This document shows positions 31,697-42,353 of a stretch of 64,000 bases of DNA, piece after piece. The first letter of the stretch is position 1, and each line of letters begins with the position of its first letter. The position numbers were made by a program, and so were the translations under genes. Under the pieces are notes generated by a model. That model was not told the origin of the DNA. It saw only the letters and a program-made list of their open reading frames with translations, and did no database searches. This DNA comes from Hemicordylus capensis (lineage: Eukaryota > Chordata > Lepidosauria > Squamata > Cordylidae). The stretch is taken from positions 19,829,820 through 19,893,819 of the forward strand of contig NC_069670.1 in NCBI RefSeq assembly GCF_027244095.1, given 5' to 3'.

Positions 31697-33522
31697 TATT
31701 AGGTTACAAACCCACCCTCTCTCAGGCTCAGTGTGGGGAAGAGAGTGATCTCCCTGATCAATCATCTTTATTACAATCTTAGACCAGCATAAGTGAGTAC
31801 AAGCATAGAAGGTTGTACAGGGTATGTCTAAAGTACACAGGACAAGGTATAAAACTGGAGAATATAAAAGAGTATTGTTAAAAGCTGTTGAGCTGTATGA
31901 ACAGTAGCATTAAAAGCTCTAAATTTTAAAAACTGTTTTAAAAAAACTAGGCAGGGTATATAAAACTGTAAGAACGCAAAAGACTATGGCTAGAAGCCGA
32001 TGAGCTGTATAAACATGGTCATGGATACCTCTAAGGTTTAAAACATTTAAAATCTTTTAAAGTGAAGTAAAGTCTATAAGCGGGATACGGCTAAAGCGCA
32101 GAGGAACTGTACAAATACAGGAATGTAAAGACGTCCACATAGCAGTGTCGTTGGGCACAGAACTCATCCTGCTCAGCACCAGAAATCATCCTGGTCAAGA
32201 CCTGCTGGCTGTCAGGACCTGGGGGAATCTGGCAACATTTAGCATAGTGAGCAAGCATGAATGGGCCCCTTTGCTAAGCAGGGTCTGCCCTCGTTTGCAT
32301 TTGATTCTCCCTCATACTAATCTCTGCCCTCGTTTGTGATTATCTCTGCTCACGAAGCAGAGAGCATTGATCTGGACGGTGGAGCAAGAGCAGGGCCTTT
32401 TCGGCGGTGGCTCCCTGGTCTCAGCAGTGCGCACACCCGCAAAGATCTGTCTCAGCCATCTAGGGAACTATAAGGCTCCCGGAGCAGACGTTTGACTGAG
32501 GTGGAGGTGCAGGCAACTATTAATAACCGTTTCCCAAACCTGCTGGGTGTGGCCTTTCCTCTGCACAAGCCTCACAAACCCTGGGCATCCAGGAAGCCTC
32601 CCTCTCCACTGGCTTGCTCATCACTGGCTTCAGGCCCATTCTATATGTGCCCAGGGTCAGCCGCCACCCCTCTTAGCCCCTCCCCTTCCTTCCATTCCCG
32701 CCCTCCTGTATTCTGCCTGTTAGCCCTTAAAGGGGCCCCCTTACAAGACTCCATTTCCTCTCCCTGCATCATCCCCCAGGGTCTCTGCAGAGCGGAGGGA
32801 CCTGCTAGCTCCATTCTGGCCCAGACAAGGGCGGCCATCCTCCCAGCTTCCCCGCCCTCCCCCACCGCCATCGGCTTCATGCACATCTGGGCAATCCCCA
32901 GCTGTTGATCTGTCCCCCGCCCGGTCGGCTGACTGCCCGTCCTGCTGGGCATTGGGGAAGAGTCCCGGCACTGGGCTACTCATTTCTGACATGATCTGGA
33001 GAGTGAAACAAGTGTGGGGCCTTTCTGGAAGTGCCCCCCTGGTCCCAGCACTGCACACACCTGCAAAGATCTAGCTCAGCCAACTTGGAAACTATAAGGT
33101 GCCCGGAGCAGGCTTTCAACTGAGGTGCAGCACCACACCACCTCAGCGCACCAAGCCACTATTAATACCGGTTTCCCCAAATCTGCTGGGCTACTCACCT
33201 CTGACCACAAGCTTAGTCCCGCTCATAATCCTGAACTTCTCGTTGATGCTTGCCGCACAGTAATACACTCCGGAGTCATCTCTTTGCACGTCGCTGATGA
33301 GCAGATTGTACACTTGCCCGGCATCCTTCCTTTCCGGTGTGGAATACTTAGAGCCTGGCTCGATCTTGTGCAGGGTTTTGTCCTGCCCTTCCTTGTACCA
33401 GGTCACTGTCCACGTGTAAGAGCCGCTTGGGAGTTGGCAGCTGATCTGCACACCCTTTCCAAGAGATGCCAAACTCTGCGCCAGCTTCTGCGAAAATTCT
33501 GTGTCTCTCTGGGATTCAGCAG
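29136..33522 (-). CDS. Gene B1: V(J)-C1 receptor (leader not found, tail uncertain)
   Basis: Minus-strand subfamily B member: V 33522-33199, C1 31068-30751, transmembrane 29234-29136, all phase 1, without stops. The layout equals A1 but sequences are far apart, apart from the shared VSW-x-ISG in C1. The V exon ends with a J-like strand. B2 has exons of exactly the same lengths (324, 318, 99) about 30 kb away. No leader was found upstream; the first kilobase there is packed with inverted SINEs. A possible last exon giving only GLDLP and stop is noted separately. Likely a lymphoid or myeloid surface receptor; ligand unknown. Confidence 0.7.
29370..29650 (+). mobile_element. L2-like LINE 3' end (RT C-terminus and tail)
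   Basis: Contains the FSVAAPELW-type coding end and a tail TTGTAAACCGTCCAGAGACA ... AATCAATAAAATAAATAA. Related to 41066-41440, 50210-50680 and 60605-61010. Confidence 0.55.
29776..30272. mobile_element. Inverted pair of 5S-head SINEs
   Basis: A plus copy (29776-29990) is followed directly by a minus copy (29992-30272). The arms can pair over most of their length. The pair is in the B1 intron between C1 and transmembrane exons. Confidence 0.65.
30345..30628 (+). mobile_element. CR1 3' end
   Basis: GGTGGCTTTAAGGGGGCTTA to GGCCTGATCCAGAAGGGCTC, same 3' region as 25921-26697. It lies in the B1 C1-transmembrane intron, just beyond the C1 exon. Confidence 0.6.
30751..31068 (-). CDS. B1 C1-like Ig domain exon
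   Basis: 318 nt from TTCTTTCAG to ACAG|GTACAA, phase 1. Starts DTSRSSLSILMPSS; landmarks IPLLCLFYDANPDW, VSWNISGE, VWSLKLIPP and ATYSCSDQ. The C-x(about 13)-W spacing and YSC at the F strand fit a constant-type domain. The long SLKLIP segment is like the E strand of TCR or pre-TCR constant domains, but I cannot assign it. Confidence 0.8.
31198..31240. repeat. (ATT)n, paired with (AAT)n at 31649-31695
   Basis: ATT array after an L2-like end, then an AAG-rich segment; a matching AAT array about 410 bp away could pair with it. In the B1 intron-C1 upstream region. Confidence 0.8.
32400..33190. repeat. Pair of diverged direct repeats next to B1 V exon
   Basis: Each unit is about 140 bp (32404-32545 and 33020-33185), sharing CTGCAAAGATCT, GGAACTATAAGG.GCCCGGAGCAG and CTATTAATA.C..TTTCCC. 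They flank about 480 bp of C-rich sequence without a supported gene. Confidence 0.5.
33199..33522 (-). CDS. B1 V-type Ig domain exon with built-in J-like strand
   Basis: 324 nt from TTCCGGCACAG to AGAG|GTGAGT. Encodes AAESQRDTEF, VQISC, VTWYKEGQD, RDDSGVYYCAA and then FRIMSGTKLVVRG. YYCAA followed within about 16 residues by GTKLVV is the V-J appearance of antigen-receptor and NITR, SIRP or NKp30-like domains, but here it is one uninterrupted exon running straight into a splice donor. Confidence 0.82.
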
Positions 33523-33550
33523 CTGTGCCGGAAAGCAAAGAAATTAGGAA

Positions 33551-34120
33551 CATCGTAAGCTGCCTCCTTCCAAGTCAGTTCACGGGTCCACCTAGCTCAG
33601 TATTGTCTTCACAGACCGGCAGTGGCTTCTCCAAGGTAGCAAGCATGACTTGTCCCCTTTGCTAAGCAGGATCTGCCCTGGTTTCATTTGATTGGGAGAC
33701 CACATGTGAGCACGGTAAGATATTCCCCGGAGGGGATAGGGCCACTCTGGGAAGAGCAGAAGGCTCCAAGTTCCCTCCCTGGCAGCATCTCCATGAGAGG
33801 GCTGAGAGAGCCCTGTCATAGGAACAGAGGAAGCTGCCGTATACTGAGTCAAACCATTGGTCCATCTAGCTCAGTATCGTCTACCCAGACTGGCAGCGGC
33901 TTCTCCAAGGTGGCAGGCAGGAGTCTCTCTCAGCCCTATCTTGGAGATGATGCCAGGGAGGGAACTGGGAACCTAGATGCTCTTCCCAGAGCGACTCCAT
34001 CCCCTGAGGGGAATTTCTTCCAGTGCTCACACTTCTAGTCTCCCATTCATATGCTACCAGGGCAGACTCTGCATAGCCTAGGGGACAAGTCCTGCTTGCT
34101 ACCACAAGACCAGCTCTCCT
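33551..34120. mobile_element. Inverted 5S-head SINE group upstream of B1 V exon
   Basis: A reverse tail piece (33551-33635) joins a plus copy (33636-33813), followed by a full reverse copy (33818-34118). The group starts about 30 bp upstream of the B1 V exon. Confidence 0.65.
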
Positions 34121-34255
34121 CTTCTTTAATTAATTAATTAATTAATTAGAAGGATAAAACGGAGTTGCTGCTGAATAAACGTTTTGTTAAATCTACATAA
34201 GATTTCTTTGCCTGTGACGGGGAACGATTACACACGATTTTGAACCTCGTGCAAC

Positions 34256-34482
34256 CTTTTTGCAGCCTTGGGGAAGCCGCTGCCAGTCTGTGTAGACAAT
34301 ACTGCACTGGATGGACCAATATGCTGACTCGGTATAGGGCAACTTTCTATGTTCCTATGGTTGCAGGCAAGAGCCTCTCTCAGCCCTATCTTGGAGATGT
34401 TGCCAGGGAGGGAACTTGGAACCTTCTGTATGCAAGCAGGTAAGTTCTCTTCCGAAAGAGGCCCCATTCCCTAAGGCAGGCC
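34256..34482. mobile_element. Two opposing SINE fragments
   Basis: Plus tail GCAGCCTTGGGGAAGCCGCT to TCCTATGGTT, then a reverse piece GGTTGCAGGCAAGAGCCTCT to GGCCCCATTCCCTAAGG. Confidence 0.5.
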
Positions 34483-34917
34483 TGCTCAACTTCGGCCCTC
34501 CTGCAGATGTTGGCCTACAACTCCTAAATCTCTGGCTATTGGCCACTGTGGCTGGAGATTATGGGAGTTGTAGTCCAAAAACAGCTGGGCGCTTTCCAGA
34601 TTGCATGCTAACACAGTGTCACAACGTATCCTTTAAGGGTGCTTCTGTACTGCCTGTGTCTTGACATTGGAGTCCCTGCGCTGTCAGCAAGGTGCCATTC
34701 ACATTTCCGAGGCCTCCTTTGGGATTTTATTGCTGCATTACAGCCCTATAACATTGCATCAGCGTTGCAAAAAAAAAAAAAAAAAAAAGCTGTATTTGCC
34801 CGTAATGCCTCACAATGGGCCTTACAACGGATTTCAACTGCGGTTTGAATCTGGCACACAAAACATCGCAGTTCACACCACTTTTTCCATTTTAAGTCTT
34901 GCTGTCTGGAAACCACC

Positions 34918-35248
34918 CTGGGCACTTTCCGGCTTAGCTGCTCAACAGCAGCAAAATGCCCTCATTCAGGCAAATCGAGTTCCAATCGTAAACAGCAGGG
35001 GGAGCAGTCTCATGGAAACTAACAACCTGAAAAAACAGCAGCAGCAAGCGACTTTCTTACACCAGATATGCCACGTCACAGCTCTATATCGCAGCAATGA
35101 AATTCGAAACAAGGCATTGGAAATGTGAACGGCACCCTGATGTCTGTGTAGGGACTGCGGTGTCACAATGCAGGATGTGTGGAAGCACACTTCTGAGATA
35201 CGACGTGACCCCATTGCAGCGTCTAGTCTGCAAAGCACCCTGGAGGGT
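34918..35248 (+). mobile_element. DNA-transposon-like MITE
   Basis: Ends GGGCACTTTCCGGCTTAG and GTCTGCAAAGCACCCTGG are imperfect inverted repeats. A related copy is at 57063-57632. A diverged relative precedes it at about 34587-34915, including an A-rich run. Superfamily not determined. Confidence 0.5.
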
Positions 35249-35261
35249 CAAAGTTGAGCAG

Positions 35262-35396
35262 GCCTACTCTAAGGGGAAATGTCTTCCAGGGCTCACCCAT
35301 GTAGTCTCCCATTCAAATGAAAAGCAGGGCAGACCCTGCTTGGCAAAGGGGACCATTCATGCTTGCTTCCACAAGATCAGCTCTACTCCTCAAGAA
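35262..35396 (-). mobile_element. 5S-head SINE fragment
   Basis: Reverse head with CTGCTTGGCAAAGGGGACCA and CAAGATCAGCTCTACTCC. Confidence 0.5.
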
Positions 35397-35894
35397 GGAG
35401 GAGGCATTCCTGGCATGTTAGCACAAAACTAAGCAGAGATCATTGATTTTTCCAAGGAAGTGGCTAGTTGCACACTACAGCCATGAATCTTTCGCTGGAG
35501 CTACAGCTGTGTCTCAGAGTCCTAATTATACTTCCTGATAGTTACTGAAGGCAAGCAACAGTCCTCTCATTCAGACAGGGGAAAGGGCCGATTTCTAAAA
35601 ATGCTTTTAAAATATGTGTGTCGGCTGTGATCCAGAGGTTCTCACACCCAGCAGCAGAATGTGCACAACTTGATCCTCCACCAAAGAAAGCAAGTCAGAG
35701 AGAGTATCTCATCTCATCACTGAGTCAACGCTGCCACCCTGGGATTTGTTTGTATTTTATTTCAACTCTGCAAGGGATCCATTGTGATAATTTTTTAATC
35801 CCTTGCACTATTTCAAGAGGATGATTAGAGACCTCTTGCACAGGGCGGTAGATTAAAATGAAGAAAGTTTAGTAAGTAAGTAAGTATATTTTAT

Positions 35895-36085
35895 TTGTAG
35901 GCCTCTGCAGGCCTCTGAGTCCCAGTTGCAGGGGAGTAACAGCAGAAGAGAGGGCATGCCCTCAACTCCTGCCTGTAGGCTTCCAGTGGCATCTGGTGGG
36001 CCACTGTGTGAAACAGGATACTGGACTAGATGGGCCTTCTTGGGCCTGATCCAGCAGGGCTGCCCTTATGTTCTTATTTGCAATC
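35895..36085 (+). mobile_element. CR1 3' end
   Basis: CCTCTGCAGGCCTCTGAGTC ... GGCCTGATCCAGCAGGGCTG, short 3' fragment. Confidence 0.6.
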
Positions 36086-36302
36086 ATTGACCAGGAATCA
36101 AAAGTTTAGTAAATCTTAGGGAAATGCATCTTTAAAGCAATGTCATTTCAAATGCCCAACATCCCAACCTGTAGATTGAATGGCTTGCAAAGAAGTTTAA
36201 TTGGATTTTTTGTTTGTTTGTTTACAATATACTTCCAAAAGAGAGTGCTTAGTATCACAGGTTTAGATGTTGAGAGCAGGGGTCAAAAACCCCTTTTTGT
36301 TG

Positions 36303-36742
36303 GGGTCGGGGCCGTAGCTCAGTGGTAGAGCATCCACCTTGCATGCCAAACATCCCAGGTTCAATCCTTGGCAGCATCTCCAGTTAGGACTGGGGAAAAA
36401 TCCTGAGCCTGAAACCTTGGATTGCTGCTGGCAGTACATTTAGACAATACAAAGCTATGTGGAAGCCACAGCGGGGAAATGACTTGACTAGCAAGCCAGA
36501 GGTTGCTGGTTTGAATCCCCGCTGGTACATTTTCTAGACTATGGGAAACACCTATATTGGGCAGCAGCAGCAATATAGGAAGATGCTGAAAGGCTCTCGT
36601 GGGAGGAGGCCATGGTAAACCCCTCCTGTAGTCTACCAAGGACAACCATAGTGCTCTGTGGGCATCACGAGTCGACACCGACTCAATGGCACACTTTACC
36701 TTTAAGCTATGTGAACCAGGGATCTGACTTTCTATGTTCCTT
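36303..36742 (+). mobile_element. tRNA-unit SINE interrupted by a Sauria-type SINE
   Basis: GGGCCGTAGCTCAGTGGTAG (A box) and GGTTCAATCC (B box), tail resuming after the nested insert (see 36462-36703). It is SINE-derived and not a functional tRNA gene. Confidence 0.65.
36462..36703 (+). mobile_element. Sauria-type SINE nested in a tRNA/5S-type SINE
   Basis: Complete SINE from CACAGCGGGGAAATGACTTG to GACACCGACTCAATGGC...TTT. Flanked by a perfect 10-bp target duplication AAGCTATGTG (36452-36461 and 36704-36713) that interrupts an older SINE tail. Confidence 0.8.
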
Positions 36743-36977
36743 TTGGGCAAACAAATGTATTAATCAATAAAACATCAAAAACACGTTAGGCAAAATCCCC
36801 ACCAAAATCCATTCAGTACACTCTCTGGATGGTATCTACACCAGAAATCTGTTTCATGGCATACATCCAGTTATGGATGTAATTTATGGTTAGTGAGAGG
36901 ATATTCCTGAATCATTTTTAAGCCTGCAAGCATTAAAGACGACATTTTTGTTTCTGCCATTCAAAAAATAAATAAAT

Positions 36978-37677
36978 CATGTCGTTCACACAATCAGAAA
37001 CTGTGTTCTACCAGGGTTTGGGAGCTGTGTGCGCTCCCAATTTGCAGTGGTGTGGAAGCAAGGCAGGAGGAAAACCTGGGTAGAAACCGAGGTAGAAGTG
37101 ATTGAAGCTATTCTCACCATGGGAGGAAACGGGGCTAAGAGAGCCCTGCCCTGTTTTCCCCCATCGTGAGAATCACCGGGCTCGCAGGCAAGCCCAGTGG
37201 TTCCACGGTTGGAAGCCCACCGAAGAATTCCTCCCCTAAAATGAGGCTAGCGGAGGTTAGCACTCACTCCGCTAACCCCATTTTACTGATCGTGTGCCAC
37301 TGCAGCGCAGCTCTACGCTGTGGCGACACACAATTAGACCCCTGACCAGGAGGCTACAACAAGCTTCCCGGCCTCGGGGGTCTCCCCAGGGGACCGGGCG
37401 GCCCCGTCCCTGCCACTACTACCAACTCCATGATGGAGCCGGTATTCATGTGGGTGGCTAATCCGACACCGGGAGGCTAAGCCCATTCTCCCCACCGAAC
37501 CTTCCTTGGCTCCACACATCGATCGTGTGTAGAGCCTCATTGTGTGGGAAGGAAGGTAGGAGGGAAACCTGGGTAGCTTCTCTCCCTACCTTGCTTCCAC
37601 ACAACCAGAAATTCGGAGCACACACAGCTCCCAAACCTGGGTAGAACACCGTTTTTTGATTGTGTGAATGGCCTCAA
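36978..37677 (+). mobile_element. Long fold-back element of the CACACAATCA family
   Basis: Outer arms TTCACACAATCAGAAACTGT and the complement of its right end (TTTTTTGATTGTGTGAATGG) pair over about 60 bases. The GC-rich interior is non-coding. ORFs here are by-products of composition. Confidence 0.5.
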
Positions 37678-37779
37678 TGAGTTTAGCGTTGTGGACATCG
37701 TGTTCACCCGCCTGTTTGTCTGAACACATTTCTTAAGACTTTGCTATAGGTGGGCAACGATGCATGAAGGAATTCGTCA

Positions 37780-38440
37780 ATGAGGCTCCAGACGTGAGCA
37801 GTGTGGAGAGCCAAAAGGGGGGTTGTGAGGAGAGCAGGTTTGACCCACTCTCCCCGCAGACAATAAGGGAGCCCTCCCTGGGCGGTCGGATCGGCCACCC
37901 ATTCGATTACCAGCTCTGTCACGGAGCCGGTTGGGGTGGTGGGGTTTTGGGGTCCTCCCGGCCCCTAGAAGTCCCACAAGGCTCCATACAAGTTCACCGT
38001 GCCTTTTGGGGAGCCTCCTGACGCCTGGAGGCTTGTTGTAGTCCCCCGGTCAGGAGGCTACTCATGAGTAGCTGTGGTGTGGAGCCGCACTGCACCGACA
38101 CACTGAAACTCTTCTCACGGAGCTGGTGGAGGCTGCAGGGATCGGGGGCCACCTGCCCCACCGGAAGTTCCAGGATGTCCCACGCAAGTGCAGGGGGCAT
38201 TCTGGAGAGGCCCCCGAGGCCGGGAGTCTGGCTGCAGCCTCCCAGTCGGGGGTCTACTTATGTTTCACCGCCTGCCGCAGCGGCACACAAGCAAAAAAAT
38301 GAGGATAATGGAGCTCCCTTAACCTCATTTAAGGGGAGGGGGGATTAGACAGGCGAGCCAAGTGGTTCCAACAATCAGTAGAAAGCTGGCTAGGTTCCCT
38401 TCGCCCGCTTTCTACTGATCGTGGGAATAGCCTCACTATT
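37780..38440 (+). mobile_element. GC-rich non-autonomous element
   Basis: Shares blocks with 46760-47255: CTCTCCCCGCAGAC, GGCCACCCA/CACGGAGCCGG and a right end CTGATCGTGGGAATAGCC. No TIR or duplication was resolved and no coding content seen. Confidence 0.4.
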
Positions 38441-38569
38441 GTTTAACCCACGTTTCGGGCACTCCTGCACTGCACCCGAAACCCAGGTTAAGCGGCAGGC
38501 CACTTAAGAGGGCCTATTGCCGTGCTCCCTTAGCCCAGTTTCAGCAGGTCATGAGAACAGCCTTAATGG

Positions 38570-39545
38570 ATTGAGTTTTGAAAATACTCACTGTGAAGAG
38601 AAAGGCACATTATTCCAGCCAAACAGAGTATCATCGTCCAGTTCCCTTCAGCCCCTCAGCTCTGAAGCAGGTCAGCTGATGGATGGTGGTCCTCTGGACT
38701 TTGAGTTTCCTCCAGTTATGGTGAGTACAGAAATAAAGATTGGGAAATGAAACCCACCTCCGTCTTGCACCGAGCCACGCAGCTCGAGTGTCAGTTCTGT
38801 AACTTCTCTTTTCAAACACCCAAGCAGAAAGATTTTTAGGAGAACCAAAGCAAGCTTTCACTAACTGCTTCCACTATTTCATTTGCAAGTTCGGGGAAAC
38901 GGAGCCGCACAACATTTTTGGTCGATGACCCGAGGCCATGTCCCACCTGAGGTAGGACATTTGTTTCCTTCCCTCGATGAAAAAATACCGGGAAATGAGT
39001 TTGGTGCCCCCACCGAGCGAACTCTGCTTTAGTGGCTCAAAAGGTGCGAGTTTCTGGTGACATCTCACTTCCCCTCACCCTTCCTCACAGCAAGGTTGGC
39101 TTTTTGTCTCACAAAAGATCTGCACCCTGCACTTATCTGTACTTATCCAATACCTCGGTGGCCGAGGCTGAAGAAGCTGAGGGCATGCAAAGAAGCTTTC
39201 TAGTCGAAACGGCACTTATCAGATTCACACTCCCTTGAGTAACCAGCTCATTTCTTATAGGGAGGTGTCAAAAACGGTAAGTAAAACCTTGCACTGAGTT
39301 CTGAACGCCTTGGCTGTTTAGAAATGAAATTTAGAAGAAATGAAAACTGTTTCATAGCAAGAGGAGATAACCCAGAATTGGCTTAACCCTTTCTGTACTG
39401 CTCGGGTAAAAGGCATACTGAGATGGCTGCAGTGAAGTAGAATTCTTAACTCTTCACATACGAGTAATTCTTAATTCTTTGGGGAATAAAATGATATAGA
39501 GGTGTTTCATAGAAGGAGATTCCAAAAGTAACCTCAAAACTGTAA
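38570..39545. other. Repeat-poor unassigned stretch
   Basis: Nearly 1 kb without a repeat I recognise. It contains splice-like signals on the plus strand (CAGTTATG|GTGAGT at about 38720 and CCCTCACCCTTCCTCACAG at about 39089). Open frames on either side do not join in one phase, so no gene is called. Confidence 0.35.
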
Positions 39546-39559
39546 ACCAGGCCTGCTCA

Positions 39560-39872
39560 ACATAGGAACACGGGGAGCTGCCATATACTGAATCAGACCA
39601 TTGGTCTATCTAGCTCAGGGTTGTCTTCACAGACTGGCAGTGGCTTCTCCAAGGTTGCAGGCAGGAGTCTCTCTCTCAGCCCGATCTTGGAGATGCTGCC
39701 AGGGAGGGAACTTGGAACCTTCTGCTCTTCCCAGAGCGGCTTCATCCCCTGAGGGGAATATCTCACAGTGCTCACACATCAGGTCTCCCATTCACATGCA
39801 ACCAGGGTAGACCCTGCTTAGTTAAGGGGTCAAGTCATGCTTGCTGCCACAAGACCAGCTCTCCTCTCAAAC
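39560..39872 (-). mobile_element. 5S-head SINE inside another repeat
   Basis: Reverse full-length form. The flanks CAGGCCTGCTCAAC and CAAACTTTGGCCCTCCTGCA belong to an older repeat also seen at 34475-34590. Confidence 0.65.
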
Positions 39873-40561
39873 TTTGGCCCTCCTGCAGATGTTGGCCTAC
39901 AACTCCCATAATCCCTGCCTATTGGCCACTGTGGCTGGGAGTTCTTGGAGTTGTAGTCCAGAAACAGCTGGGGGGGGGGGGCTAGGTTGAGCAGGCCTGC
40001 AACAAACTCCTGCCTGTGCAGCTAAAATACTGTACGATCATTTTCACGACCATAACAGGGACAAGGAGGGCAGGCGGGTGGGAAGGCAAGGTTGAACCTA
40101 CCTTCCCCCTAGACAAGCAAGGAGCTGTTGTTTCAGTGTGCTGTCTCACGCCCACATGATAGATGCTGCTCCCGGCAGGGCAGATTGCTGGAGGCTGGGA
40201 AAATGAGTCCAGGCCTCCAGGAATCCCATCATGCACCACGCGGTGAGCATGGTGCATTGGCGGATTCACCCATGAGTCGGACGTTCTTGGTGCCCTACTC
40301 TGCGTGCAGTCCGAACACACACACAATCCCGAACATGGGTTTGAGGGCACGCTTACGCCCTCTAACCCCAGTTAAGAGCTGGTGTTAATAGTCGGGTTAG
40401 TGGGAGTGGAAGCGCCAGGATCAGGAGCAATCCTGACACCCCACACAAGCAGCACAACCCGTGTGTATAGCCTCTATATTTACCTGAATCCAAGACTAGG
40501 TTTTTTCTAAGTTATTTGCAGTTAGAAATTGGAGGGTCGTCTTAAATTCAGAATCCCTTTT

Positions 40562-40830
40562 TGGTAAAGGTAAAGTTGTGCCATCGTGTTGGTGTCGACT
40601 CCTGGGGCCCACAGAGCCCTGTGGTTTTCTTTGGTAAGATACAGGAGGGGTTGCCCATTGCCTCCTCCCACGCAGGATGAGATGATGCCTTTCAGCATCT
40701 TCCTATATCGCTGCTGCTCGATACAGGTGTTTCCCATATTCTGGAAAACATACCAGCAGGGATTCGAACCAGCCACCTCTTGCTCCTTAGGCAAGTTACT
40801 TCCCCACTGTGCCATTAGGTGGCTCCCTTT
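40562..40830 (-). mobile_element. Sauria-type SINE
   Basis: Reverse copy with tail TTGGTGTCGACTCCTGG, body GGATGAGATGATGCCTTTCA and head CACTGTGCCATTAGGTGG. It interrupts a repeat whose right part recurs at 41500-41600 (TCTATTTTTAAGGGGG). Confidence 0.7.
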
Positions 40831-40921
40831 GGGGCAAATATAGGATATCACCTCAACCTCTATTTTTAAGGGGGCATCTAAAATTCAGAGTCGTCTTCTA
40901 TTGGGGTGAATATGGGTGGCT

Positions 40922-41495
40922 ACAGGAGGGGTTGACCATTGCCATCTCCCACACAGTCTGAGATGATGCCTTTCAGCATCTTCCTATATCACTGCTGCCC
41001 AATACAGATGTTTCCCATAGGCTGGGGAACATACCAGCAGGGATTCAAACCAACAACCAAGCCCTTTTGTCGGTCCCTGATTTTCGAGAGGTTCAGAGTT
41101 CTAGGACCCACAAAAGGGCCTTTTCAGTTGCTGCCCCACTTCTTTGGAGCTCTCTTCCCCTTCAGATTCATCTAGCCCCTTCCTTACTGATCTTCAAATC
41201 TCTATTGAAGACTTTCTTTTTCGCCAGGCTTTTGCCCTGTAGTTTACTTTATTTCTTTTCTGTTACCTATTTTAGTTTTTAATTTAAAATGCAATTTTTA
41301 ATGTTGCCTTATTTACATGTTTTTGTACACCGCCCGGAGTCTTTGTAGTGGGTGGTATATTAAAGGTTTCTAATAAATAAAAATAAATAATAATCTGGTC
41401 TGTGACCGCAACAAAAATACTACTACTAGAAATAAATAAATAAACCACTTGCTCCCTAGGCAAGTTACTTCCGCACTGCGCCATTAGGTGACTCC
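40922..41495 (-). mobile_element. Sauria-type SINE split by an L2-like 3' end
   Basis: Body at 40922-41065 and head at about 41443-41495 are parts of one reverse SINE. The intervening 41066-41440 is a plus-strand L2-like LINE end, giving the order of insertion. Confidence 0.6.
41066..41440 (+). mobile_element. L2-like LINE 3' end
   Basis: Frame RAFSVAAPLLWSSLPLQIHL with LKTFFFARL, then CACCGCCCGGAGTCTTTGTA and an A/T-rich tail. It is inserted in a Sauria-type SINE. Confidence 0.6.
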
Positions 41496-41599
41496 TTTTT
41501 GGGTAAATATAGGGTATCTCCTCTACATAACCTCTATTTTTAAGGGGGTCGCCTTAAATTCAGAGTCGTCTTCTATTGGGGTAAATATGGGTGGCTTGC

Positions 41600-42322
41600 A
41601 CAAAAGCTGCTGTTAGGATACATTTTCAAGCTAACAAATCTTAATTGCTGAATGTTGGTCTGACTCAGAAAGGGTTACCGAGGTGGAACAAGCAATATTA
41701 GGCCAAAGTTTTATTTTACATCTTTATTTCAAATATGCATGTCCGGTCTTTCAGCTTTTAAAAGCTTTACAAGGCAACTAAAAGTGTAAATCCATACTCG
41801 GCTTGTTCACATGATTAAAAGCTGGGTAGGAGATACATGCAGTCCCGTTTCCCACTAGGTAAGGGGGGCTCTGTCCTACCCACCAGCTGTACCCAGCTGC
41901 TGAATGTGGAAGGAGGAAATGCCCTCCTACCTAGCAGGAAGCTAGCTGGCCATCGCTGTCGGCATCTCCAACCTTCCTTTTCCCTCTCAACTGAGCCAAA
42001 AAAGGGACTGGGCACATCTCCCGGAACTGGGTAGGGCACTTCTCCTCACCAGTTTTTAATCATGTGAATGAGCCGACTGTCTCAAGCAAGACTGGGGAGA
42101 AATGCCGTTCATCATGTTTTCAAGCTTCAGCAATGATATAAGCTGAAACTAGCCCTAAGACCGATGAAGTTGAGCTTTTAGTAAAGAAAGTAGCAGCCAC
42201 ACTTATTGCGATGAAGCTGATACCATTTCAGTTATGGCCTTTCTGTTAGTGTTTTCTTCTAGTGCTTTGCAAGCAGAGATGCTAAACAGAGAAACGGTGG
42301 CATATTTCATTTCTGGAGTTTG

Positions 42323-42353
<31 letters not shown>

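Noticed and set aside
32492-33058. Pro-rich frames near 32.5-33.0 kb
   Set aside because: C-rich sequence between direct repeats; no start context, no splice pattern, no conserved residues.
36303-36370. A functional tRNA gene
   Set aside because: A and B boxes are present, but the acceptor stem is not formed and the unit continues as SINE.
39032-39238. Terminal exon of an unknown gene (…AEEAEGMQRSFLVET…)
   Set aside because: The good acceptor at 39089 does not join in phase with the donor at 38720, and the protein text is not recognisable; kept only as an unassigned stretch.
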